This document shows, piece after piece, positions 33,804-44,807 of a stretch of DNA of 64,000 nucleotides. Source of the stretch: Vermamoeba vermiformis (taxonomy: Eukaryota > Tubulinea > Echinamoebida); contig JBEWZL010000263.1 of NCBI GenBank assembly GCA_045837725.1, positions 186,001 to 250,000 of the forward strand, given 5' to 3'. The stretch's first letter is position 1. Every line of letters starts with the position of its first letter. Both the position numbers and the translations under genes were made by a program. The notes below the pieces were generated by a model that was not told the origin of the DNA, did not search any database, and saw only the letters and a list, made by a program, of their open reading frames with translations.

Positions 33804-34875
33804 TGGGTTGTTGAGTGGAACGAGTTGGTTGTTGTTGTTGAAGTTAATGGTAGTTGATGCGGACGGTAAGAGTAAGAGGAAGAGGAAGAGTCGGATTCAC
33901 CACCGGATTCTTCCATGGATAACCTCGTAATAATAAACTCTTTTTTAAATGCTGTGTGAGGGGGGCGTAAAACCCTTAGCAAATGTGTTATACAAAAGAT
34001 AAGATGAAAAATAAAGTGCGTGCAACAGCTCTTTTATTTTTTCAGCTTGAGAAACGCACAAGAATGGCGAAACCCAACAAAATTGTAAGAACGGACGGGG
34101 GAGGTTTTAGCTGAATTACCCCCCTCGCCATTTCTGCTCCATATCGCTAGTAACACAAGGCGAGACCTTCCAATCGCGCCTGTCACCGCCAGAACTTCTA
34201 TCGTTTTGCACCTCACACCTCTCGTACTTTCGTCCTATCCTATGCAGCATCATTCAAATGGGAGCGCGTAGTAAAGCAATTAGCGAGGTACTGATTCCTC
34301 AAAGGTACTTAAATGACACGCAAGTAATTAGTAATTAATTTTAATTGCTAAATCGATTAATCGGGTATAATAAATTTACGCAGCTGCCAAATCTCTGGTT
34401 GAGGGAGTTTGGTGGCTTCAGATTTGTGTATTTTATTATCTGAATTGCTAATTCAATTATTCAATTATTTCGTAACATAAGTTATTATTCTCAATTTTGT
34501 TATTAATTATTTTCGTTATTACAATTTTTATTTGAAAGGGAATATTCCGGATACACAAAAACGGATAATTTTTCGGCGTTTGTTTGCTTGCTCGCACCAC
34601 CAAAGTTGTACAAGTACAAAGCATACAACTTTTTATTAAAGGGCAGGGTACTGGCTAAAGAACCCGTGTACTAACAACTTTTTGCGGCCGCGCGAATGCC
34701 GCTGTCACCACTTGACACGCACTTTGTTCCGCCTTTTAATTCTACTAATTAGCAAGGCCCTGGTCGATGGAAGGCATAAAAGAGGGCGTTCGCAGCAGTA
34801 ATTCTTCATCTTTTACATAACTCGACGAGACACTACACTACTCTTACTCTCACTACATCCACACCACCATTAACA
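33804..34875. other. Divergent promoter region between EF2 and the DnaJ-type zinc-finger gene
   Basis: About 1.1 kb with no convincing exon. It holds homopolymeric C/G patches near 34098-34130 and AT-rich blocks at 34320-34560. A TATA-like CATAAAAGAG lies at 34775-34784, about 100 bp before the downstream ATG. Confidence 0.5.
34775..34784 (+). promoter_or_regulatory. TATA-like element
   Basis: CATAAAAGAG sits about 100 bp before the ATG of the small zinc-finger gene, followed by a short leader rich in ACTAC/ACCA. Its position suits a core promoter. It is assigned by pattern only. Confidence 0.4.
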
Positions 34876-35100
34876 ATGAACGGCTCACCGTGTATACACT
34901 GCGACGGAGGCATGGGCAAGATGGGTCGCCCTTCAAGTGGTCGCTGCAAGTTCTGTCATGGTAGTGGCAGATTCGGCCACCGTGCTACGCTTGATTGCAT
35001 TCACTGCAAAGGAACTGGTCAATGCCGTTATTGCAATGGCTCTGGTACGCACGTTTATGATCCAAACGCGCCTCCTCCTCAGTGCTGCATCATTTTGTAA
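34876..35100 (+). CDS. Small prenylated DnaJ-type (CXXCXGXG) zinc-finger protein
   Basis: A single exon of 74 aa. Four CXXC units follow one another: CIHCDGGMG, CKFCHGSGRFG, CIHCKGTG and CRYCNGSG. These are the repeats that form the two zinc sites of the DnaJ/Hsp40 cysteine-rich domain, but no J-domain or substrate-binding domain is present. After PNAPPP the protein ends in CCIIL, a CaaX box whose terminal Leu favours geranylgeranylation. The preceding Cys could be palmitoylated. I infer a membrane-tethered zinc-binding or thiol-active peptide. Compact promoter, short leader and no intron suggest a highly expressed gene. The reading frame and both motif classes are unambiguous; the function is not known. 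Confidence 0.85.
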   Translation: MNGSPCIHCDGGMGKMGRPSSGRCKFCHGSGRFGHRATLDCIHCKGTGQCRYCNGSGTHVYDPNAPPPQCCIIL

Positions 35101-35353
35101 TTCGAGTCGCATTGCGTGATCTAGCTGCTGTCATTTCTCAGTAAAATAAATGTACATTTAATTTCGTAGAATTATAAAATACTCTAGGGTGCCAACGTAA
35201 TGCACAAAGTACTATTTGGACTTGTTTGCAGCTAGAGGCCTCTTATTTCGTTAGCCCGCTCAAATTTTTAAATTCAGATCTTAGTGTGTCAACAACCAGT
35301 GATGCTCTTATATATTTTGCTGCAAACATTACATCAATAAGAGTCGTTTATTA

Positions 35354-37864
35354 ATGGATTCATTCTCTCAGTTCGTTTATGGACGATTGGCGGCACGATC
35401 TGGTAAGTCAAGTCTAATGCATAACAAAATTCGAAAAATCTATTTATTAAATATTATAAACATTGGTAGTTTTGTTATACGATAAAATAATATCAATAGA
35501 CTGCAGCAACGAGAAGATTTTATTTTGATTTTTTAATTTTACTACAGAAAATGGGCGCTGGGTCAGTTATGTCGCGAATGAGCGAGGCACAGAGCTTCAA
35601 ATAATATCGTATAAATCATTAAAAGTATCAGCACGTTTCGATTTTTCTTCTTTTCGAATCAATGCAACGAAGAGCGATCGCAATCCAAAATTCAAAAATC
35701 AAGTAGCAACCCCAAAATCAAAGAATGCACGAGGCGGCGAGATAATTAGACAATTAGTGTGGAGTGGACGCGTGTGCTGGATTAGAACTCAGAGCGGCAA
35801 TTTATTCATCGTGTACATTGAGCAAACGGCGGCGTGTTTGGAGTGGGTCTTGATGCCCATTAAATCAAATGCAACGACTATGGACTGCGCGGACCCGTTC
35901 GTAACACCTTTGCCTTGCTCTCACGTGTCACGGCTGCCGAATGGTTACATATTTGAGTTCTCAGACCACCAAGTCTACGGTGCTATTCGAAACCCTTCAG
36001 CAGCACCGCTGTTCTTCAAGAATATCAAAGGACCTAAAAGTAAGGTTATTATAGTCCGCTGAATCGTACTAACATATGATGCTACAGCGGTGTCTCTAAG
36101 TCCTGACGAGAAATACTTGGCCATTGGTACACGAACAGACTGCGTTGATTTTATTTCAATTTTGAATTGCAGATCTTGGAACGTGTTATTGGTAAGTAGT
36201 TTATTTGTAGACGAACAGGTCCTTAACAACGCGCTTTCTTTAGACGTTCGAAGTGCCGACTCGAGATCTGCATGCAATTCATTGGATCCCGGACAAATCA
36301 GCCCTTGTTGTAGTGGATACTCCATTGGCCGTGAGTTCATAGTATACTTATAGCGTCGTGCACGTGTTTATGTAACTCGTATTTAGGGCCAATCGTTTGT
36401 CTATCGCCTCGACGGACATCTTAAGTACATTATCAATCAACACGAAGACGGAATGAATATTAAGAGCTTAGCGATGTCAACGAGACCCAGCCCAGAGTCT
36501 ATTTTGAGACAGCATTTGGTAGCTATCGGAAATTACGATCAGAACGTAAGCATTGCCAAGGACCTCAATCAATTGCGAGTACTTATGATGATTGATAGGT
36601 GCGATTGTATAATCCATTCACTGGCGGAATTGTTGGCAAACTCTGTCACGCATCTGTTCTGCGAAAAAATGCGTCTTTGGTACGTTCACTTACTTTCTTT
36701 AAGTGAATGGTTGCAGGAATATTGATACTTATATTTAGACTGTTTATACTGAATCAGAGGTCGTAGAAAGTATAGATCTCAAAACGAAAGGCTTTAGAGT
36801 TTGCAAGCATCGCAAATGTGAGTCTGTTTTCCACGCCTAATATTATTATAATTGTACATCCAACTAATAATATGATAGACAATGTCGACGAGAGCGAAGT
36901 GATACACGTTCCTACTCTAACAATAGACTACAATAACAACGAACCCGGCGCCATTCCCGCAGTGGGCGTAAGTTTCGTTGCATTCTGTCCTGCGGGCAAA
37001 CTCTTAGCGACAAAGAATGGTACGTGATATCCATATTAGTACTCGGGTAGTGATTAATAAGTTGCATTACAGATAATATGCCAAACGTGGTTTGGATCTG
37101 GGACGTATCGAGTTTGTACAGTCGCGAGGTAACTTTTCGCGAGTTTACGGAAGACAATTGCCCTTCTATATCACCAATGGTCGTATTGATTCATAAAGAA
37201 GGTAAAATTTATTTGAATGAACGTCGACACGGTTCACAAAAAATGATTTATTAATGTGTAACCTAGCGGTATCCGATCTGACTTGGGAGATTAAGGAAAA
37301 GCCAGAAGATGGACAAACACCCGTTATGAATAGTACTCTCGATGAAGAGAAGAAGAGGTATCGTCTGGCAATTGCAACAGGATCCAATTCGCTCTATCTT
37401 TGGTGCGATCTTGGTGCTTCGGCAATTAATTTGTCAACCGACTCATCGGGTACGTAATATTCGATGATATGACAATAGGAGATCTCATCTGATATTTTCG
37501 ATTTGCAGAGAAGTTTTCGGTACACAAACTCGTTTGGACAACACCACAAACGATCCTGCTGAAAGATCAGAATAAGTTCTGCTTGGCTTATCCTCCCGAG
37601 CTAGTTGAAGAGGATACTGCTAGTATTAACGGTAGTATAATAGAACAGAGTTCTTCGAGACCCTACGATGACGATCCGGATCACGTGGGTGATTACAAGC
37701 CGAATGTAGAGGACAGCTTTGATAATTCTCCGATGAAAGAACATTACTATGATGGCGACAGTATCATAGACCAGTCTATTGGAGACTACGACGGAGATAA
37801 CTTTGACGGAGATGTGATCGACCAGTCCAACATCGACGATTTTGATGGCGGAGATGAGGAATAA
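35354..37864 (+). CDS. WRAP73: WRAP73 / WDR8-like WD-repeat protein
   Basis: About ten exons with 45-80-nt introns. The protein follows the WRAP73 pattern in order: SPDEKYLAIGTRTDCVDFISI with SWNVLL (human: [21 protein letters not shown] with DWQLL), then a FEVPTRDL...IHWIPD region, YRLDGHL, GMNIKSLA, AVGVSFVAFCPAGKLLATKN, DNMPNVVWIWDV and LAIATGSNSLYLW. WRAP73 forms a complex with SSX2IP/Msd1 at centrosomes, basal bodies or spindle poles and anchors microtubule minus ends. The N-terminal blade (VSYVANERGTELQII) is weaker. Unusually, the C-terminus carries an extra acidic tail (37620-37861) with repeated Asp/Gly/Ile phrases such as IIDQSIGDYDGD and VIDQSNIDDFDGG. Stop TAA at 37862-37864. Confidence 0.85.
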
Positions 37865-38344
37865 TTACTGGTATGATATATATCACAGTATTATACTTAG
37901 TTTTCCTTTCTGCGCCTTTCACCTATTTATTTGTAATAAATATTATTTATTTTGGATGCGCGTCCAAGGAAAGGATTATAGTTACCAGGATATTATTTAC
38001 TATATTGCAATATAGTATATCTGGCCAATCTAATCTTTGGATCGGAACTTCTGATCCACCTCGTCCATTTCGTACTGCGTTTACCGTATCTTTCTAGATC
38101 TGAATCACTTCGTACTCATAAATGATTGTCAACTCCTCTGATCGTCTTGAAATATTTAACTATAAAATATCTAACAAAATCTCGACGGACGTGACCCGCG
38201 AGATTAAATTTCGTTAGATGTGTCACGCACATGTCAAAATTTTGGGCGCGGGTAGTTTGTCAGACCATTTCAATCTTTGAAATTTTCATCGACTGGAGGA
38301 TGTATATGCGATATTTACTCAAATTTATATAAAGCAGAATCAAT
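37865..38344. other. Intergenic, no gene seen
   Basis: 480 bp between WRAP73 and the RasGEF gene. It is AT-rich with AATAAA-like sites near 37935 and nothing coding that I can support. Confidence 0.5.
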
Positions 38345-41300
38345 ATGACAGACACCAGTAAATCAAAATCGCCCAAAGAGATCTTGGCTAAAATAGAAAG
38401 CAAACTTAAATCATCAGCTAAAACTAATACAACGCCAGTAGTTAAACCATCTACTACTACAGTAAATAATGGCTCGAGCACCTCTGCTGATTTTGACTCG
38501 CGACGAGCAACATTAACCACCACGGAGAATCCAGTTAAAAATACGCCCATTCCGGTCGGGCATTACAAAGCATATAGTACTGCTACATCGACATTATCTA
38601 GTAGCAACTACAGTGTTGATAATACGAGTCCAAAAGATTCTATGATGGATTCAATATCATTATCGCAATCGGGCTCTCCCCGAGTTCTTTCAGCTTCTCC
38701 AAAGGGGTAAGTAAAATAATGACATAACATATATAAAATTATTATTTTCACAGTGGCTCAAATTTATTTTTCAATCCGAGTTGGATGCGTTGAGATTCAG
38801 CCGTCTTTCTCTGAGAAGCTTCATTTTGCTCAATTTTCTGTTATATTGATTATTAATGAGCTTTTTAGCGACTCTTGGGTATCTGTGTCACCAAAAACCG
38901 ACGACAAAACCAAATCCGCTCTCACAGAACTCAAGTCCCGTATTGACAATATGACGTTAGAGCTTGCTCGAACAGAATTTTATGCAGAGGTAATATACAT
39001 AATTTTATGAGATATTTGCCTTGTCATTCTTGAATTCCTCAAGTTTCTAGAACTATCGATCCGAAAATCTTTTTCGTTAAAACTTGACTTGATTACATTC
39101 TGCGGATATTGATTGTGCGAAACAAAATTTATGCTAATTTTCAATAAGCCATAATAGTTCTCATTGATTCCCATTGACTTTCAAGATACTTTCGAAAACT
39201 CGTTACGCTGTGAATTGTCTGTCACTTTGAATTCGAGAAAGGACTGTAAATTATTCAAAATATTAATATTTATTTTTAAATATAGCTCGCTGAAAATTCT
39301 GTCGTGCAAAGTGTCGAGCAGCAACACCAATTATTGAAGAGTGTCAAAGAGTCCATTGCTGTCAACAAAAGATTGAACGAAGAAGTAGCAAGACGGCAGG
39401 TAAAATATTAGCAATAATAATCAACGCAAGACCATATGATCGTAATAGCTGTTAGTCCGATGAACGTAATGTTAAAGAATTTCTATTTTAGGAAACAATC
39501 AACACAAAAATACACAAGCACGCCGAGTTAACTGAAATGGCCACGTCAATTGATAAATTATTCACGCAACTCAAATCATGCAAAGAATTATTGAAGTCAA
39601 AAATAGTCGAGGTTCAGGTGCGTGTTTGACTTTTGCCACAGTCAGTCGTAATTAACATTAGTCTAATATAATTATGATATACAGGGCGGATACAGCTCGA
39701 AGAGTGCGGAGCTACGCAGTTCATCGCGAAAGATAATGTTGAGCGGAAGAAAATCTAGCAAGGAATCAGAGGTACTTTTGAACGATTAATTACCCGGACA
39801 CAAAATATTTTGACAGCAAATATGGTGAAATTCTGTTAAGACTGTCATTCGCGGCACTGATACGTGTCGGCGGAGCCATTTTTAGCATTTTTCTGCTCGC
39901 GAATCTTTGCTAAAGATACTCACAAAATAATGTCAAAACGCTTCTGCGGAATTCATTCTGACGGCTTTAATTTATTAGCCGGACTCACCGAGGCGAGATG
40001 TTAGCTCTATCAATAGAATTGTAGCACTGCAGTCAATTTCACATCACCTCGAAGATTCGTTGTACTTGTACAAAGTCGTCAAGTTACAGAACGACAAACT
40101 GACGTACTTTTTGGAGAAATTGAATGCCAATCAACAGCAACAGGAAGCCAAATTGCAAGAGCTAAACGTACGATTAATCGCGTATTGTAGCCTGTAATTC
40201 TCACACTTTTGTGTAGGAACAAGAAGCACGGTTTAAAACAAACGAAGAGCTCGAGAAAGTACTCAAATCCAAGCTCGTTAATTTCACTGAACCGTTTCAA
40301 CAACTGATTAAACTACTCGACAACGACGACTTGCCGCAAAGTGACAATCAACCCATTAATGAAAAACTGACTCAGATTTGCGCCAAGATTAAGGCTGAAA
40401 ATGAGCGTACGCGCAAAGAGATCAATGAAATCTTAAAGAACGAGCCCGGCATCAAAATACAGGTACCAAATTTACGCTTGATGATGACTTCAGAGACTAA
40501 ATTTTGGCTTAGGTTCGGTCTACTGATGTCGTAGATTTGGCCACGCTTGAAGAGCGCGAGGAAGATGACGACACAATCAAGTTCATTAAAGGCCCGAAGG
40601 GAGAGGCCATTGTTCGAGCGGCCAACATTGACAGGTTGGTGGAAAGACTGACATCGTCGACTTATTCAGGTATGTTGCAGTGCTAGTAGACATCTGGATG
40701 AATAGCCATAGGCAGTCGTAATGCCCGGATTACTAATACTCGTAATCTAGATGTGCTGTTCCGTGACTCGTTCTTGCTGACTTACCGGTCATTTATGAGC
40801 TCCACAGAGCTGATGGAGAAGTTGATCGATAGATACTGCGTGACACCTGTACAGAAAGATCTTTCAGCGGCAATTTTGGAAGCTTTGAGACAAAAGCAAG
40901 TGCCGATTAGATCCAGGTACGTGAGATCCATTTTCAAAATTAGAATTAAGTATACTAATGATGATATCAAATATAGAGTACTGAGTGTCATTAAGCGATG
41001 GATTGACAAGTATTTCTTCGATTTCTCGAACCAGCTCTTCGAAAAGATGTTTTTGAACTTTTTGAACAACACCGTTGCGAAGACTGGATACGAACAACAA
41101 GTGCAGCCATTGATATCGCTCTATAATAGAAAGGTACTAGCCCTCGCCTACATACAGCTCGATACTAATTTGCTCTACTTAAATAGAAACAAGGAATAGA
41201 CGATGAAAAACAACCTAATAACCCACCACCTCCAGAGCCACTTTTACCCATGTTCATCAAGTTCAATGGCATTTGTGACCTGCATCCGATTGAGGTATGA

Positions 41301-42206
41301 TATTGATTGACTAGCAATAGCTATTGTGCGGTACATTAATGATCTGCAGGTGGCACGACAAATTACATTGATCGAAGCTGCGTTGTTCAAAGCGATCAAG
41401 CCGCACGAGTTATTAAATCAAGCGTGGACCAAGAAGGACAAAGAAACTAAGGCACCTAATGCTCTGAGGATGATTAGACATTCTTCGAGAGTAAGTTTTA
41501 ACGCCGTGGTTGAGCATCATAACACGGAAGTTAACATGTTTTAGATTTCGTACTTGGTTGTTCACGAGATTCTACGGTGCGAGTCTATTGCTCGACGAGT
41601 TGAAGCTATTAAGAGGTTTATCGATACTGCTAATGTAAGCGAGGGACCTTCAACGAAGCTGTGTTTAACTCTCTTTATAGGAATGTAGCAAGATTGGTAA
41701 CTTCAACGCAGTCATGGAGATCACAGCGGGTCTAGGCAATGTAGCGATCTCGCGATTGCAAAAGACGTGGCGCGAAGTTGAGAACGAGAAGGTGTTCTTG
41801 CTCGAGGACTTGCAAGAGTACAGCAACAACAACTACAAAATTCTCAGAACTCTCGTGCACTCCACACCAAGTGTCATCCCGTTCTTAGGTACGTCGACCA
41901 TTATAAAGTTATAAAAAGTATCATTACTAACTTTGATTTTTAGGTGTTTACTTGACGGATCTAACGTTTATCGAAGATGGTTCCAAGGACATGTTCGGCA
42001 ATTTAATTAACTTCTCGAAGCACCTGAAAATTGCCGAGCAGATTCTGGAGCTGCAACGATTCCAGCAGAGCTTGAATTACAACTTCAAGCCGATCGATTA
42101 CATTCAATCGTTTATCGAGGACTCTGAATTGATAGACGAGGAGACAGCATATGAAATGTCAGTCAAGCTGGAGGCAAAGAAAATTCCAAAGGTTTTCGAC
42201 ACATAA
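38345..42206 (+). CDS. Ras guanine-nucleotide exchange factor (RasGEF-N plus CDC25 domain)
   Basis: About 15 exons. The N-terminal ~120 residues are Ser/Thr-rich and disordered. A long coiled-coil region follows over exons ~38900-40470 (ELKSRIDNMTLELARTEF; QQHQLLKSVKESIAVNKR). The RasGEF-N domain covers ~40750-41130 (LFRDSFLLTYRSFMSSTELM). The CDC25 catalytic domain covers ~41210-42130: VARQITLIEAALFKAIKPHELL, then NFNAVMEITAGLGNVAISRL, then VIPFLGVYLTDLTFIEDGS. All three structurally conserved regions of Ras exchange factors are intact, so Ras GDP/GTP exchange is very likely. A micro-intron pattern of 45-60 nt is typical of this locus. No second effector domain is present, so regulation may act through the coiled coil. 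Confidence 0.92.
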
Positions 42207-42372
42207 TTGTACAATAAAATAGGTTTTGTAGCGTTACAACTTCATTTACGCATTATTTCCTTTTTTAGATCTTCTTACGCCGGAAAGTTGTACTGCGAGG
42301 CGTTGGAGTACTCATTATTAGTTGTCGTGATTATAGGCAAGAGTGTCCTGTGAATCAAAAGAGTTCACTACG

Positions 42373-44706
42373 ATGACAAAAATCGAGCATCTGGTATTTT
42401 TTGTTCTGCTGATCAGTGCACAGCACATTACGCCAGCATTGTGCCGTAATATCCAAAGGGCATATCCGGAGGGCAATGATAGTGTTGTAATCCCTGAGGT
42501 AAACGCAATAAATTTTTGATACGTATTCTCGATGCATTTTTTATAAAATAAAACAAAGTATGAATATAATAGTATAATATTATCGGCAAATTAATGCTCA
42601 ACATAATCTAATTTTTGAACATAATAGGGTTGGGTTCAGTCCGATCTTAAAGCAACTTCTGATACTGACGTGCGCTTCGTTATTGGATTAAAACTACAAA
42701 ATGAAGAACAGTTATTGGTGAGTTTTTAGTTAATTATTGGTAGTTAACTCACCATCTAATGCAGGAAAAATTCTGGTCGGTTTCAGATCCAGATCATCCT
42801 GATTACGGTATGGCTGATACTGGGATCGCTTCGCCAATATTAACGTTATCTTGCAGGCAAATATATGACGCTGGAAGAAATTACCTCTTTAGTAGCACCG
42901 TTGGACTCGCATATTGAGGTTGTTCGCTCGTGGTTGGAGGCTCATGGCGTCACCTCGATAGACAGTATAATCACCAAAGACTACTTGATTGCTGTTGCCC
43001 CTGTCAGAGTTGTCGAGAAGGTGCGTGTTAAAAAATACATTATAATACAGAGGACATTCTATGCCTCTCGCAGAGTACCACTGCAGATCTAACACTTCGT
43101 CTTCTTTAGATGTTCCAAGTAACCCTTCGTTACTTCGATAATGCTTATGACGATAGAAGAGTATTGCGATCAAGCATGCCTTACTCTGTTCCTGCAGAGC
43201 TGTCCTCGGCTATTGACATCGTGTTTGGACTAACAAACTTCCCTGCTACCACCCTTCCGATAATTCACAGCTCTAAACGAAATACTCATCAATTTGCACC
43301 TGCCGTCTATCCAAACAACATCAAGAGGGTGCTGCACATTGGAGATGTTGTTGGCAGTGGTCGTGATGACAATGTTCAGGTGCGTATCAGATCCGTTATA
43401 TTGTTAAAATTCTAACGTTTAACTAGGCTGTCGTTGAATTCGTGGGCCAGTACTACAATCCCGCGGATTTGGTGTATTTCTTGAACTACTTCGGCTTGCC
43501 TAATCAAACGATCAGCAATGTTATCGGTTACAACGATCCGACTAATGCGGGCGAAGAAGGTATGAATCAAAATATACCTGCCACTCACTAATTTTTATCA
43601 GCTACCTTGGACGTACAATACATCGTGGGAATTGGAACGAATGTTAGCACTTGGTACGCATCTACAGTGTTATGTTAATCAGGCTAACATTGAGTAGGTT
43701 TTATTCAATCCCGGCTCCAAGCACCGATCCCGATCCGTTTCTTGACTGGTTGTTGTTGATGAGCAACGAGACTCAAATACCGAATGTCATCTCAGTGTCT
43801 TACGGAGGAGCTGAAAATAGCTTCACTCTTCAGTCTGTCACAAGATGTAACGTGGAGTTTGTCAAAGCGTAAGTTATGCATTATATAGTAGTACCCATAT
43901 CTGACACTCATTAGTGGGCTTCGTGGCTCTACGATATTGTTCGCTTCTGGTGATTCGGGAGTGGGCTGCAACGCGAACTGCACTAGTTTCGTACCCAACT
44001 GGCCAGCGAGTAGCCCGTACGTTACCGCTGTCGGAGGCGCTATATTAGACAAAGAATCACCCTTTGCAGTCGAAGGTGACTCGATATCGGGAGGTGGATT
44101 CTCGAGTTATTTTGGCGTGCCCAAGTATCAAGTACGTAACGGAAGACCACATTTTGCACGGTACTAATCTGCCGTAGAAAAATGCTGTTGCTAGCTATAT
44201 CGCTAAAAGCAAGTTACCTCCAACGTCTTTTTATAATATAAGTGGTCGTGGTATCCCCGACTTGGCTGGATTCTCCGAAAATGTCGTCATATTCATGGGC
44301 GGCGGTGAAGTTGGTGCAGGTCAGTTGTTAACAACGTCGAAAGTTTAAACACTTAATTGACCACTCATTTTATAGCGGGCACATCCTGCTCAGCCCCAAT
44401 TACTGCGGGAGTATTGTCGCTAATCAACGACGCGCTACTGCAGAAGGGAAAACCACCTTTGGGATTCTTCAATCAGCTCTTGTACAAACTCACGCCAAAG
44501 TATCCTAATGCAATCTACGGTAGGCATTATATTATTGAATACCACGATCTCACATTAGCATAGACGTCAAGATCGGTGTGCCTAACGGTTATGAATGTTG
44601 CTCTGGATTTTCATGTGCGACTGGTTGGGATCCCGTGACTGGCTTAGGTATCACGATGTTCACCGAGCTCCGCGATGCAATTTTCAAGTATCTTCAATAT
44701 GTGTAA
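42373..44706 (+). CDS. Sedolisin serine-carboxyl peptidase (S53, tripeptidyl-peptidase 1-like)
   Basis: The N-terminal signal peptide is EHLVFFVLLISAQHITPALC. The pro-kumamolisin activation domain runs ~42630-43130 (KFWSVSDPDHPDYGKYMTLE, VRSWLEAHGV). The catalytic domain contains the Glu/Asp pair in GEEATLDVQYI (~43555-43620), the oxyanion Asp region FASGDSGVGC (~43945), and the nucleophile Ser in AGTSCSAPITAG (~44380). A Ca-binding-type C-terminus (NGYECCSGFSCATGWDPVTGLG) completes the fold. TPP1-type enzymes are lysosomal acid proteases that remove tripeptides from the N-terminus. About 12 short introns interrupt the gene. Length (~590 aa) fits the family. The specific exo/endo preference is not deducible. 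Confidence 0.92.
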
Positions 44707-44807
44707 CTCTTCAAACGCTTTGATAAACGAAGTAAAGCTGGTAGGATTTTGGTGTTTTTTTCTAGCGCCGATAAATTCCGGGAAAGGGCCTGTGCCTTCG
44801 TTGTCCC

